From assembly GCA_900317345.1 (NCBI GenBank), contig ONGK01000002.1:1-64000 (forward strand): a stretch of DNA of 64,000 nt, given 5' to 3'. A program made the position numbers and the translations under genes. Below the pieces are notes generated by a model, which was given only the letters and a program-made list of their open reading frames with translations, did not search any database and was not told the origin of the DNA. Below are positions 1 to 7,372 of the stretch, in pieces (position 1 is the first letter of the stretch; every line of letters begins with the position of its first letter). The DNA is from an uncultured Bacteroidales bacterium (GTDB lineage: Bacteria > Bacteroidota > Bacteroidia > Bacteroidales > Paludibacteraceae).

Positions 1-1
1 C

Positions 2-274
2 CGCAAGGCAGCGACGACCAGTACGCATTGTAACCGAATCTATTTGCGAGAGGTGAGCGTTCGTACCTCGCCGCTGAGCACCAAGGAGTTGCAGGCTCGC
101 AACCGCTTCCGTGCAGTAGCTGCGTTGGTGAAAGCGCGTAAGGAGGACCTGATGGCCATCACTCAGGACCAAGTTGACTTCCTCGCGCAGAAGGATCTTG
201 CTAACGGCAAGAAGACCATGAAAGCGTACTTGTGGAAGGTTTGTGGTCAAGAGTATGATGCCCAACAAGGATAA
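2..274 (+). CDS. 3' end of a small conserved hypothetical protein (5' end outside window)
   Basis: The reading frame is open from the first complete codon of the window, so this is the C-terminal part of a gene that begins to the left; a TTG at 44 is an unlikely start. The last 90 residues are polar and helix-prone and end in CGQEYDAQQG. I do not recognise a family with certainty. No signal peptide, membrane segment or catalytic motif is visible in this part. The last ten codons and the stop are repeated 61 bp downstream (303-335) with only synonymous differences, so a paralogous copy of this gene once ended there. Confidence 0.6.
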   Translation, partial: RKAATTSTHCNRIYLREVSVRTSPLSTKELQARNRFRAVAALVKARKEDLMAITQDQVDFLAQKDLANGKKTMKAYLWKVCGQEYDAQQG

Positions 275-302
275 TCTCTTGTCCACAAGGCTCTAAGGGA
301 GC

Positions 303-431
303 TGCGGTCAAGAGTATGATGCTCAACAGGGCTAATGCCAACGCCAATGCCAGAGCCTCCAAATCCTCCGTAACGGTCAAATCTTCATCCTCCGCGGGGA
401 GAAGGTGTATACCTTCCAAGGGCAAATGTGA
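303..431 (+). pseudogene. Gene remnants: paralogue 3' end plus orphan C-terminal sorting-like tail
   Basis: Positions 303-335 repeat the end of the preceding gene (CGQEYDAQQG plus stop). The four base differences are all synonymous, which fits a paralogue that was once under selection. It is followed by an Asn-Ala rich stretch (ANANARASK) and, after a one-base shift, the tail ILRNGQIFILRGEKVYTF ending at a TGA at 429-431. This tail matches the pattern at the ends of the secreted proteins elsewhere in the window (K.LR.G...I...G..Y...G). No start codon or signal peptide is attached, so I read it as the leftover 3' end of a deleted secreted-protein gene. Confidence 0.55.
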
Positions 432-473
432 CACACTAATTTCGTCACACCATGAAAAAAGTTAGTGCAAAAA

Positions 474-528
474 CTTGACTTTGCGTAAAAAAATGCACCA
501 TTTTCTTGACTTTGCGTCAAAAAGTGCA
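474..528 (+). repeat. Pair of 23-24 bp direct repeats upstream of the small RNA promoter
   Basis: The sequence CTTGACTTTGCGT followed by an A-rich run and TGCA occurs at 474-496 and again at 505-528. The 31-bp offset is close to three helical turns. The second copy ends just upstream of the -33 element at about 536. A pair of operator sites is possible, but no cognate regulator is known from the sequence. Confidence 0.4.
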
Positions 529-534
529 TGCGGC

Positions 535-568
535 TATTGCATAAGCGCATTTTTTGTTGTACCTTTGC
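535..568 (+). promoter_or_regulatory. Bacteroidota-type promoter of the candidate small RNA
   Basis: A TTG near 536-538 and a perfect -7 element TACCTTTGC at 560-568 give the usual spacing. Transcription would begin at about 573, and no credible ORF follows before the terminator at 646-676. Confidence 0.65.
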
Positions 569-572
569 AGCC

Positions 573-676
573 GTAAATGAGAATGCTACTATAATGCTTC
601 TCGCATTGTAGTTCATATGGTGAGTTTTTTTATAATAGTGGGAAGCTCCCCTGCAGTGATGCACGGGAGTTTTTTT
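573..676 (+). ncRNA. Candidate small RNA of about 100 nt
   Basis: The stretch lies between a strong promoter (560-568) and an intrinsic terminator. The terminator stem is CTCCC-TGCA / TGCA-GGGAG with loop GTGA (646-669), followed by seven T. The 5' part can form two competing hairpins: GAGAATGC can pair with GCTTCTC, or ATAATGC with GCATTGTAG. A separate promoter for ftsK follows, so this is probably an independent transcript and not an ftsK leader. I cannot assign it to a known RNA family; it does not show the conserved features of SRP RNA or tmRNA. Confidence 0.45.
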
Positions 677-703
677 ATTTTGCATAAAAAAATGTTCAAA
701 CCA

Positions 704-736
704 CTTGCATATATGCAAAATTTTTCGTACCTTTGC
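704..736 (+). promoter_or_regulatory. Promoter of the ftsK operon
   Basis: TTG at 705-707 and TACCTTTGC at 728-736 with 20 bp between them. The predicted start point near 742 leaves a very short A/T-rich leader before the ATG at 756, which supports that start over the upstream TTG at 744. Confidence 0.75.
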
Positions 737-755
737 ACGCTAATTGAAGAATTTT

Positions 756-3407
756 ATGCCTCGGACAACATCGAAATCTAAAAATACAGGCTTGGAACAG
801 ACTTCCGAGAGAGCTATTCGGGTGGAGAAGGGAAGCTCGTGGGAGTCGTTCAAGCGCTTCATCAAAGCGCGCGAGACACGCATGGTCATCGGTATTCTGA
901 TGCTGACTTTTGCTGTCATCGCCTTGCTGTCATATGTCAGTTTCCTTTTCACGGGTACTTTTGACCAGGACCTGCTGTCGATGGAGCATGCGGAGCGTGT
1001 GGCCAACCGCGAGTCCATCAAGAACCTCTTGGGTCTGCCGGGAGCTGTGTTGGCGCGTTTCCTGATTGACGGCAGTTTTGGCTTTGTGTCAATCCTGTTG
1101 GTATTCATGCTGACGATTTACGCGCTGCGGTTGATGCACGTTTTCAAGGACATCCACGCTATCAAACTGTTCTGCGGCGGTACTTTCTGGATTCTCTGGG
1201 GTTCAACGGTATTGGGTTTTGCGCAACAGATGACACATCTTGGCGTGTATCATTGGGGCGGCGCTTTCGGCGCTTGGGCTGCCAAATGGCTGACCAGTTA
1301 TGTGGCTATCACCGGCACTGTGCTGATTCTCATGGCGTTACTGATGATTTTCCTCATCGTGACGGACCCGAATTTTGTGGATAACTGCAAGGCTCTGGGC
1401 GAATGGTTCGCGGGGTTGTTTAAGAAAAAAGAGGTTGCAGTGAATGATGAAATGAGCGCTTCGAACAATGATGCAACTTCGTTGCCTAATGATGGATATG
1501 CGACAGGTGATGAGATAACTCTGGACATTCCGATTGAGACAGACGAGCCCGCTGAGGACAAACCGGACGACGAGGTGACGTTCACTATCGAGCCCGGAGC
1601 GTCTCCCCAAAGTAATGGGGAGAGCGGCTTCCGCATAGAGGGGCAAGAGGGTGATCCTATTTTGCAAATTAAGCCTGTCTTAGATGAAAACGGTGAACCT
1701 TTGGGCGATGCTCCTCTGCCCGTTGAGGATGGATTACAGGTTACAGGTGATGGGTTACAGGTTACGGGTGATGCCGACACTGGTCTGGAGATAAACGACG
1801 TGACGGAGGATGAGTTATACGCTAAAGACCCGGACAAGCTGCTTGAGAAACTCGGTCCGTACGACCCGCGCAAGGACCTTGAGTTCTATAAGTTCCCTTC
1901 CATCAACCTGCTCAAAGTGTATGACAATGAGGCCGCTCCGGTGATTGACGAAGAGGAACAGCGCGCGAACGGAGCACGTATTGTGACCACGCTTCGCAAC
2001 TATGGCATAGAAATTGATAGAATACAAGCAACGGTCGGTCCGACCGTAACGCTCTATGAAATAGTGCCGAAAGCCGGTGTGCGCGTGGCGAAGATACAAG
2101 CGCTGGAGAACGATATTATGATGTCCCTCTCGGCGACCGGTATCCGTATCATCGCGCCGATGCCGGGCAAAGGAACCATCGGTATCGAAGTGCCGAACGA
2201 GAAGCCGCAAGTGGTTTCTATGCACTCCGTGCTGGCATCTAAGCGCTTCCAGGACGAGCAGAAGATGCGCCTTCCAATCGCGTACGGACGAACCATCACC
2301 AACGAGGTATTCATGTTCGACCTCGCCAAGACGCCGCACTTGCTTGTCGCCGGTGCAACCGGAACCGGTAAGTCCGTCGCCATCAACGCTATCATCACTT
2401 CGCTGCTGTACAAGAAACATCCGGCGGAGCTCAAACTGGTGATGGTGGACCCGAAGATGGTTGAGTTTGCGCCTTACAAACCGCTGCTCAAACATTATTT
2501 GGCCGCTATGCCGGATACAGACCCTGAGCAGATTGTCATCACCGAGTGCGACCGCGTGATTAACACGCTCAACTCGCTTGTCATCGAGATGGAGAACCGC
2601 TACAAGCTGCTCATGGACGCCGGAGTGCGTAACTTGGAAGACTACAACGACAAGTTCGTCAAACGTCGTCTGAATCCAAACAAACTGGTAGGCGACAGCT
2701 TGCATCACCAGTTCCTGCCTTATATCGTCATCATCATCGATGAGTACGGCGATTTTATCATGCAGGCCGGCAAACAGGTGGAGACGCCGATAGCGCGTAT
2801 CACGCAGAAAGCGCGTGCCGTAGGTATGCACATGATTCTCGCTACGCAGCGTCCGTCTGTGAACATCGTTACCGGTGTTATCAAAGCGAATATTCCGACG
2901 CGTATAGCGCTGCGCACGCAGTCCGTTATTGACTCGCGTACCGTGCTCGATGCGAAGGGAGCGGAGCAACTCATCGGTCGTGGTGACAGCCTCTATGCCG
3001 GTAACGCCAGCATCACTCGTGTGCAATGTGCATTCGTGGACACGCCGGAAGTGGATGCTATCGTAGGACATATCGCCAAACAGCAGCGCTATACCGAACC
3101 ATACCAGTTGCCGGAATATGTGGGCGAAGGCGGTGAAGGCGATGTACTTGCGCCGGGAAGCGTAGATATGAAACGCCTCGACCCGATGTTTGCCGACGTA
3201 GCGCGTTACGTAGTAACGAAACAAGAAGGCTCAACCAGCCGTTTGCAGCGTGCCTTCGAAATAGGGTACAACCGCGCGGGCAAACTGTCTGACCAACTTG
3301 AAGCCGCAGGCATCGTAGGACCGAACAAAGGACCCAAAGGCCGCGACGTGCTCATACAAGACTTGGACCAATTGGATAAATTGTTAGAGGAGCTGGGAGT
3401 GAGATGA
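756..3407 (+). CDS. ftsK: DNA translocase FtsK/SpoIIIE
   Basis: Septal DNA pump of 883 residues that moves chromosome termini through the closing septum and activates XerCD recombination at dif. The N-terminal part has four hydrophobic membrane segments (roughly residues 45-65, 105-125, 135-155, 180-205). An acidic Pro/Glu-rich linker (about 230-370) follows and contains a short internal repeat of LQVTGDG. The motor domain has Walker A GATGTGKS at 533-540 and Walker B IIIDEYGD around D662. The C-terminal winged-helix gamma domain (about 805-880, with LQRAFEIGYNRAGKL) reads KOPS-type sites. First gene of an operon, overlapping the next by ATGA. The linker is shorter than in the E. coli protein, as is usual in Bacteroidota. 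Confidence 0.97.
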   Translation: MPRTTSKSKNTGLEQTSERAIRVEKGSSWESFKRFIKARETRMVIGILMLTFAVIALLSYVSFLFTGTFDQDLLSMEHAERVANRESIKNLLGLPGAVLARFLIDGSFGFVSILLVFMLTIYALRLMHVFKDIHAIKLFCGGTFWILWGSTVLGFAQQMTHLGVYHWGGAFGAWAAKWLTSYVAITGTVLILMALLMIFLIVTDPNFVDNCKALGEWFAGLFKKKEVAVNDEMSASNNDATSLPNDGYATGDEITLDIPIETDEPAEDKPDDEVTFTIEPGASPQSNGESGFRIEGQEGDPILQIKPVLDENGEPLGDAPLPVEDGLQVTGDGLQVTGDADTGLEINDVTEDELYAKDPDKLLEKLGPYDPRKDLEFYKFPSINLLKVYDNEAAPVIDEEEQRANGARIVTTLRNYGIEIDRIQATVGPTVTLYEIVPKAGVRVAKIQALENDIMMSLSATGIRIIAPMPGKGTIGIEVPNEKPQVVSMHSVLASKRFQDEQKMRLPIAYGRTITNEVFMFDLAKTPHLLVAGATGTGKSVAINAIITSLLYKKHPAELKLVMVDPKMVEFAPYKPLLKHYLAAMPDTDPEQIVITECDRVINTLNSLVIEMENRYKLLMDAGVRNLEDYNDKFVKRRLNPNKLVGDSLHHQFLPYIVIIIDEYGDFIMQAGKQVETPIARITQKARAVGMHMILATQRPSVNIVTGVIKANIPTRIALRTQSVIDSRTVLDAKGAEQLIGRGDSLYAGNASITRVQCAFVDTPEVDAIVGHIAKQQRYTEPYQLPEYVGEGGEGDVLAPGSVDMKRLDPMFADVARYVVTKQEGSTSRLQRAFEIGYNRAGKLSDQLEAAGIVGPNKGPKGRDVLIQDLDQLDKLLEELGVR

Positions 3408-3967
3408 AACTATTATTGATAATATTAACTGTATTGAGTTCGTTCCTGACGAATCTCGAGCAGAAGACCTTGAAGTCGGACTTCACTATCACGGTAGCCG
3501 AAGAGGTTAATGCGCCGATGAATTTCCCCGGCTGGATTCTCATGCAGGGCGATAAGTTCCGGCTGGAGATGATGGATATAGAAGCGGCTTATGACGGAAA
3601 GACGATGTATATGTACTCCGGCCAGACCGATGAACTGACGCTCTCCAACCCGACCGAACAGGAGTTGCTCGAAGCCAATCCGTTCCTCTACGCCAAGGCG
3701 CTGGTCAAGGTATGCAACATCGTGGAGAAAGCGAGCGGCGAGAACACGCTTATCACGCTCACACCGAAAGACCAAAGCATCGGCATCAACCGCTTTGTGC
3801 TCAAACTGCGCACGGCGGACCTCATGCCGCTATCCGTTGAACTCAAAGAGGGCAAGAAAATAACAACGCTCAAACTGAAAGAGCCGAAATTCGTGCCGGC
3901 AAATCCTGAGTACATATACATACTCACACCCGGTAAAAATACATTTGTAAATGATATGAGACTATGA
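3404..3967 (+). CDS. LolA-like outer-membrane lipoprotein carrier
   Basis: 187 residues with an N-terminal hydrophobic signal (MKLLLIILTVLSSFLTNL). The body alternates beta strands in the LolA/LolB half-barrel pattern, including the strand with GWILMQGDKFRLEM and a C-terminal LKLKEPKF region. LolA-type proteins ferry lipoproteins across the periplasm to the outer membrane. The start ATG overlaps the ftsK stop (ATGA), and its own stop overlaps trxB, so all three are translationally coupled. ftsK-lolA adjacency is known from other bacteria, which supports the call. Sequence divergence from proteobacterial LolA is high, so substrate specificity is inferred only. Confidence 0.8.
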   Translation: MKLLLIILTVLSSFLTNLEQKTLKSDFTITVAEEVNAPMNFPGWILMQGDKFRLEMMDIEAAYDGKTMYMYSGQTDELTLSNPTEQELLEANPFLYAKALVKVCNIVEKASGENTLITLTPKDQSIGINRFVLKLRTADLMPLSVELKEGKKITTLKLKEPKFVPANPEYIYILTPGKNTFVNDMRL

Positions 3968-4896
3968 ATAAAGTGAAATGTTTAATCATCGGCAGTGGTC
4001 CTGCGGGATACACAGCCGCCATATATGCTTCGCGTGCAAACCTGCAACCGGTGCTTATCGAAGGTCCGCAACTGGGCGGACAACTCACCACTACCACTGA
4101 AGTGGAGAACTTCCCCGGTTATCCGGATGGTGTAGAACCCTTCACGATGATGGAGGATATGCGCCGTCAGGCAGAGCGTTTCGGCACACAATTCGTTTCC
4201 GGCATCGTGACCAAAGTGGATTTCTCTGTCAGCCCGAAGAAAGTGATTGTGGAGGACACCGAAGAGTACGAGGCGGACGCAGTTATCGTGGCTACCGGTG
4301 CTTCGGCGCGATACCTTGGTTTGGAGTCCGAGCGTACTTATCGCGGCAGAGGCGTGAGTGCTTGTGCTACCTGCGATGGTTTCTTCTATCGCAAGAAGAC
4401 CGTAGCTGTAGTGGGCGGCGGAGACACGGCATGCGAAGAGGCAAGTTACCTTGCCGGGCTCTGCGAGAAAGTGTATATGATTGTGCGCAAACCTTACCTG
4501 CGCGCCTCGGAAATCATGCAGCAACGTGTGCTGAACAACCCCAAGATAGAAGTGCTCTTCGAGCATAATACGCTCCAACTGACCGGAGAAGGAAAAGTGC
4601 AAGGGGCTGACCTCGTTTACCGCAAAGGCGAGGCGGACGAAGCGATGCACCATATTGACATTGACGGCTTCTTCCTGGCCATCGGCCATCATCCCAATAC
4701 CGAGTTGTTCAAGGATTATCTCCACCGCGATGCGGAAGGTTATATTCTCGTTGACGGCGACAGTCCGCGTACCAACGTGCCGGGTGTGTTCGCGGCAGGC
4801 GATTGCGCCGACCCGCACTACCGTCAGGCCATCGTGGCTGCAGGTTCGGGTGCTAAAGCGGCGATTGAAGCAGACAAATACATTAAATCATTATAA
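3964..4896 (+). CDS. trxB: Thioredoxin-disulfide reductase
   Basis: 310-residue flavoprotein that uses NADPH to reduce thioredoxin in the cytoplasm. The FAD-binding motif GSGPAGYTAAIYASRA is at the N-terminus, the redox-active CATC pair is C134/C137, the NADPH-binding GGGDTACEEA follows, and a second FAD motif GVFAAGDCAD lies near the C-terminus. Length and motif order match low-molecular-weight TrxB. The start overlaps the upstream gene by 4 bp (ATGA). The next gene begins 2 bp after its stop, so it belongs to the ftsK operon. Confidence 0.97.
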   Translation: MNKVKCLIIGSGPAGYTAAIYASRANLQPVLIEGPQLGGQLTTTTEVENFPGYPDGVEPFTMMEDMRRQAERFGTQFVSGIVTKVDFSVSPKKVIVEDTEEYEADAVIVATGASARYLGLESERTYRGRGVSACATCDGFFYRKKTVAVVGGGDTACEEASYLAGLCEKVYMIVRKPYLRASEIMQQRVLNNPKIEVLFEHNTLQLTGEGKVQGADLVYRKGEADEAMHHIDIDGFFLAIGHHPNTELFKDYLHRDAEGYILVDGDSPRTNVPGVFAAGDCADPHYRQAIVAAGSGAKAAIEADKYIKSL

Positions 4897-4898
4897 CT

Positions 4899-6029
4899 AT
4901 GGCTCTGGAAATACGAGAGTTACATACCAAGTGCGAGTTACGGAAGTTCATTCAGTTTGCCAATGACCTCTATGCGGACTGCCCGTATTATTGTCCGCCG
5001 CTGTTGTTCGACGAGATGAACTGCTTTGAACCGGATAAGAACCCTGCACTGGAGGTATGCGAGTACCAGTTATGGATGGCGTACCGCGATAAGAAGCCTG
5101 TAGGACGTGTAGCCGGTATCATTAACCATAAGGCAAATGAGAAATGGGGCTATAAGCATGTCCGCTTCGGTTGGTTCGATTTTATCGATGACCTTGAGGT
5201 GAGCAAGGCGCTCCTCGATACCGTGGTGGCATGGGGAAAAGAGCGCGGCATGGATGCCCTCAACGGGCCTGTAGGCTTCACGGATTTTGACCATGAGGGT
5301 TTGCTGTTGGAGGGCTACGAATACCTCGCGCCGATGGCTTCGTTGTATAACTACCCGTATTATGTGCGCCATGTGGAGGCTTACGGTCTGACCAAAGAGG
5401 CGGACTGGGTGGAGTTGCAAGTCTATCCGCCGCAGGGTTGTCCTGAGCGTTTGAACCGCATCGCGGAAATCGTGAAACAGCGCTCGCACGTGCGTGTGGA
5501 CAAAGTGAAGAACTCGCGTGAGTTAGTTCGCAAGTACGGCATCGAGTATATGGATGTGATTGACGAGGCATACCAGAAGCTGTACAACTTCCAGCCGATG
5601 ACCGACAAGCAGAAGAACTACTACAAGAATATGTATTTCCCGATTCTCAACTTCGATTTCGTGACCATCGTGGTGAATGAAAAAGATGAGATAGTGGGTG
5701 TCGGTCTGGGTATGCCCGATATATCGAATGCGTTGCGCAAATGCGGCGGACGCCTCTTCCCGTTTGGCTGGTATCACATCCTCAAAGCCCTCAAGGCGAA
5801 GAAGATGGAGGTCTTCAACCTGTTGCTCATCGCTGTACGCCCCGATTATCAGGGAACGGGCGTGAATGCGTTGTTCTTCCAAGACCAGATACCGCGTATG
5901 AATAAATACGGCATCAAAATTCTGGAGACGACCTCCATTTTGGAGACCAATACGAAGAACATTGCCAACTTCACGCAGTTTGACCACAAGCAGCATAAGC
6001 GCCGCCGCGCATATATCAAGACTATTTAA
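4899..6029 (+). CDS. GNAT-fold protein, Bacteroidota conserved family
   Basis: 376 residues with no signal peptide or membrane segment. It resembles the cytosolic family often labelled GNAT or N-acetyltransferase-like in Bacteroidota. Recognisable stretches are PYYCPPLLFDEMN near the N-terminus, a central GPVGFTDFDHEGLL, and a C-terminal RPDYQGTGVNALFF, which resembles the acetyl-CoA-binding loop of GNAT enzymes. The substrate is unknown. It is embedded in the ftsK-trxB-fur operon, 2 bp after trxB and overlapping the Fur-family gene (TAATG), so it is translationally coupled to both neighbours. Confidence 0.75.
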   Translation: MALEIRELHTKCELRKFIQFANDLYADCPYYCPPLLFDEMNCFEPDKNPALEVCEYQLWMAYRDKKPVGRVAGIINHKANEKWGYKHVRFGWFDFIDDLEVSKALLDTVVAWGKERGMDALNGPVGFTDFDHEGLLLEGYEYLAPMASLYNYPYYVRHVEAYGLTKEADWVELQVYPPQGCPERLNRIAEIVKQRSHVRVDKVKNSRELVRKYGIEYMDVIDEAYQKLYNFQPMTDKQKNYYKNMYFPILNFDFVTIVVNEKDEIVGVGLGMPDISNALRKCGGRLFPFGWYHILKALKAKKMEVFNLLLIAVRPDYQGTGVNALFFQDQIPRMNKYGIKILETTSILETNTKNIANFTQFDHKQHKRRRAYIKTI

Positions 6030-6502
6030 TGGCACTCGGACCCAAGGCATATAAGGCGGCGCAAGACAAACTGGATGCATACATCCGTGAGAATGGTATG
6101 CGGGCATCTAAAGTGCGCAACATCGTGCTCGAGCAGGTGTGTCAGTTATCGCAGCCTTTTACGGCTGAGCAGCTCGTCGAAGCCTGTGCTGCGGAGCGTA
6201 TTTCGATAGGAACGGTATATAATTCACTTAACTTGTTCCTTTTGGCACGGATTTTGCATGCCATAAATCGGCAACGCGGCAAGACCGCTACGGAATACGA
6301 AATCGTAACAGGTTCAGTGCCGCACATGCAAGTGGTTTGTACCAGATGCGGGCGAATGACGGAGTTTCACGATAAAGCCATCGCACGACTTGTACAAGAG
6401 CGCACGTACGCGAACTTTAATGTGCAGCGGTTTTCGCTCTTCGTATATGGCGAATGTAAGATCTGCCGTCGCTTGGTAGCTAAAAAGAAGAAAGAAGAAT
6501 GA
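6029..6502 (+). CDS. Fur-family metal/peroxide-responsive repressor
   Basis: 157 residues with a winged-helix DNA-binding N-terminal half (TAEQLVEACAAERISIGTVYNSL) and a C-terminal dimerisation half. Two CxxC pairs (VCTRCG and ECKICR) form the structural zinc site of Fur/PerR/Zur proteins. Which metal it senses cannot be decided from the sequence; the HxHxxH element seen in classic Fur is reduced here to a single PHMQ. It overlaps both neighbours (TAATG upstream, ATGA-type downstream), so it is made together with TrxB and the zinc peptidase. That fits redox or metal homeostasis but does not prove it. Confidence 0.85.
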   Translation: MALGPKAYKAAQDKLDAYIRENGMRASKVRNIVLEQVCQLSQPFTAEQLVEACAAERISIGTVYNSLNLFLLARILHAINRQRGKTATEYEIVTGSVPHMQVVCTRCGRMTEFHDKAIARLVQERTYANFNVQRFSLFVYGECKICRRLVAKKKKEE

Positions 6503-7188
6503 CATTAACAACGTTATATTGGGTTATTTTCATTGCGATAGCACTGGTCAGTTGGCTGGTGTCCGAGTCGCTGAAATCCAAGTTTGCGAAATATGCCAAA
6601 GAGGCCCTTCCGCTTACCGGCAAAGAGGTTGCGGAGAAGATGTTGCGCGACAATGACATCTATGACGTGCAGGTGACATGTGTGCAAGGTCAATTAACAG
6701 ACCATTACAATCCTACTACCAAGACTGTCAATTTGTCAGAAGATGTATATCATGGTGCCAATGTGGCTGCTGCGGCTGTGGCAGCTCACGAGTGCGGACA
6801 TGCCGTGCAACACGCGATGGCATATGGACCGCTGAACCTGCGCTCAGCGCTTGTGCCGGTTGTGTCCTTCAGCAGCAAATGGGTAACGTGGATATTGTTA
6901 ATAGGCATGTTATGCCTCGGTTCCTCTACAGGAAGCACCATTCTGTGGGTGGGCATCGCTTTGTATGCAATGATCACATTGTTCACACTCATCACCCTGC
7001 CGGTGGAGGTGAATGCCAGCCAGCGTGCTGTGAACTGGTTGCAGGAAGCCGGTATCACCAACCGCGAGACGACAGAAATGGCAAGCGATGCGCTCCATAG
7101 CGCCGCCTATACATATGTAGTAGCAGCGCTCAGCTCGCTGGCAACGTTGTTCTACTATATCCTCCTCGCCACCAGCGACAGGAGATAA
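6499..7188 (+). CDS. Membrane zinc metallopeptidase (YugP/PF04298 type)
   Basis: 229-residue integral membrane protein with a hydrophobic N-terminal helix (about 5-20), a zinc-binding HECGH motif at H97-E98-xx-H101, two further membrane helices (about 128-170), and a C-terminal helix (about 205-225). This matches the uncharacterised neutral zinc metallopeptidase family found in many Bacteroidota and Firmicutes. The natural substrate is unknown. It is the last protein gene of the ftsK operon and overlaps the Fur-family gene by 4 bp. tRNA-Arg follows 8 bp after the stop and may be processed from the same transcript. Confidence 0.88.
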   Translation: MTLTTLYWVIFIAIALVSWLVSESLKSKFAKYAKEALPLTGKEVAEKMLRDNDIYDVQVTCVQGQLTDHYNPTTKTVNLSEDVYHGANVAAAAVAAHECGHAVQHAMAYGPLNLRSALVPVVSFSSKWVTWILLIGMLCLGSSTGSTILWVGIALYAMITLFTLITLPVEVNASQRAVNWLQEAGITNRETTEMASDALHSAAYTYVVAALSSLATLFYYILLATSDRR

Positions 7189-7196
7189 GAAAAACC

Positions 7197-7270
7197 GGCC
7201 CCGTAGCTCAATTGAATAGAGTGTCAGATTCCGGTTCTGAAGGTTCTGGGTTTGAGCCCCAGCGGGGTCA
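7197..7270 (+). tRNA. tRNA-Arg (anticodon CCG)
   Basis: A complete cloverleaf can be folded: acceptor GGCCCCG / CGGGGTC, D stem GCTC/GAGT, anticodon stem TCAGA/TCTGA with loop TTCCGGT (anticodon CCG, reading CGG), and T stem CTGGG/CCCAG. The CCA is not encoded. No separate promoter is seen in the 8 bp after the peptidase gene, so it is probably cut from the operon transcript. Confidence 0.93.
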
Positions 7271-7326
7271 CAGAGCAGAAGCTCGCACCGCAGGTGCAAA
7301 TTAGTAAATTTGCCCAGCGGGGTCAC
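7258..7326 (+). repeat. Direct repeat of the tRNA-Arg 3' end
   Basis: The 14-mer CCCAGCGGGGTCAC, which is the 3' end of tRNA-Arg, occurs at 7258-7271 and again at 7313-7326. This is the pattern left by a duplicated tRNA end or an attachment site. The 41 bp between the copies hold no gene, and no integrase is nearby. Confidence 0.6.
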
Positions 7327-7361
7327 GAAAGCGCCACAACTCAATGTTGCGGCGCTTTTAT
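7327..7361 (+). terminator. Intrinsic terminator after tRNA-Arg, possibly bidirectional
   Basis: The hairpin AAAGCGCC-a-CAAC / tcaat / GTTG-c-GGCGCTTT ends in a T tract. The A-rich left arm also gives a T tract on the minus strand, so it can serve the convergent nuclease gene too. Confidence 0.8.
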
Positions 7362-7372
7362 TTACAATTTAT

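Noticed and set aside
201..434. 77-codon minus-strand ORF rich in Ala-Leu
   Set aside because: It is the antisense of the Asn-Ala repeat and tail remnant, with no start signal.
1815..3224. Long antisense ORF (469 codons) opposite ftsK
   Set aside because: It mirrors the codon structure of ftsK, has a His/Arg-rich composition typical of shadow frames, and has no promoter or family resemblance.
7258..7326. Integrated genomic island at tRNA-Arg
   Set aside because: Only 41 bp lie between the repeats and there is no integrase; at most a scar.
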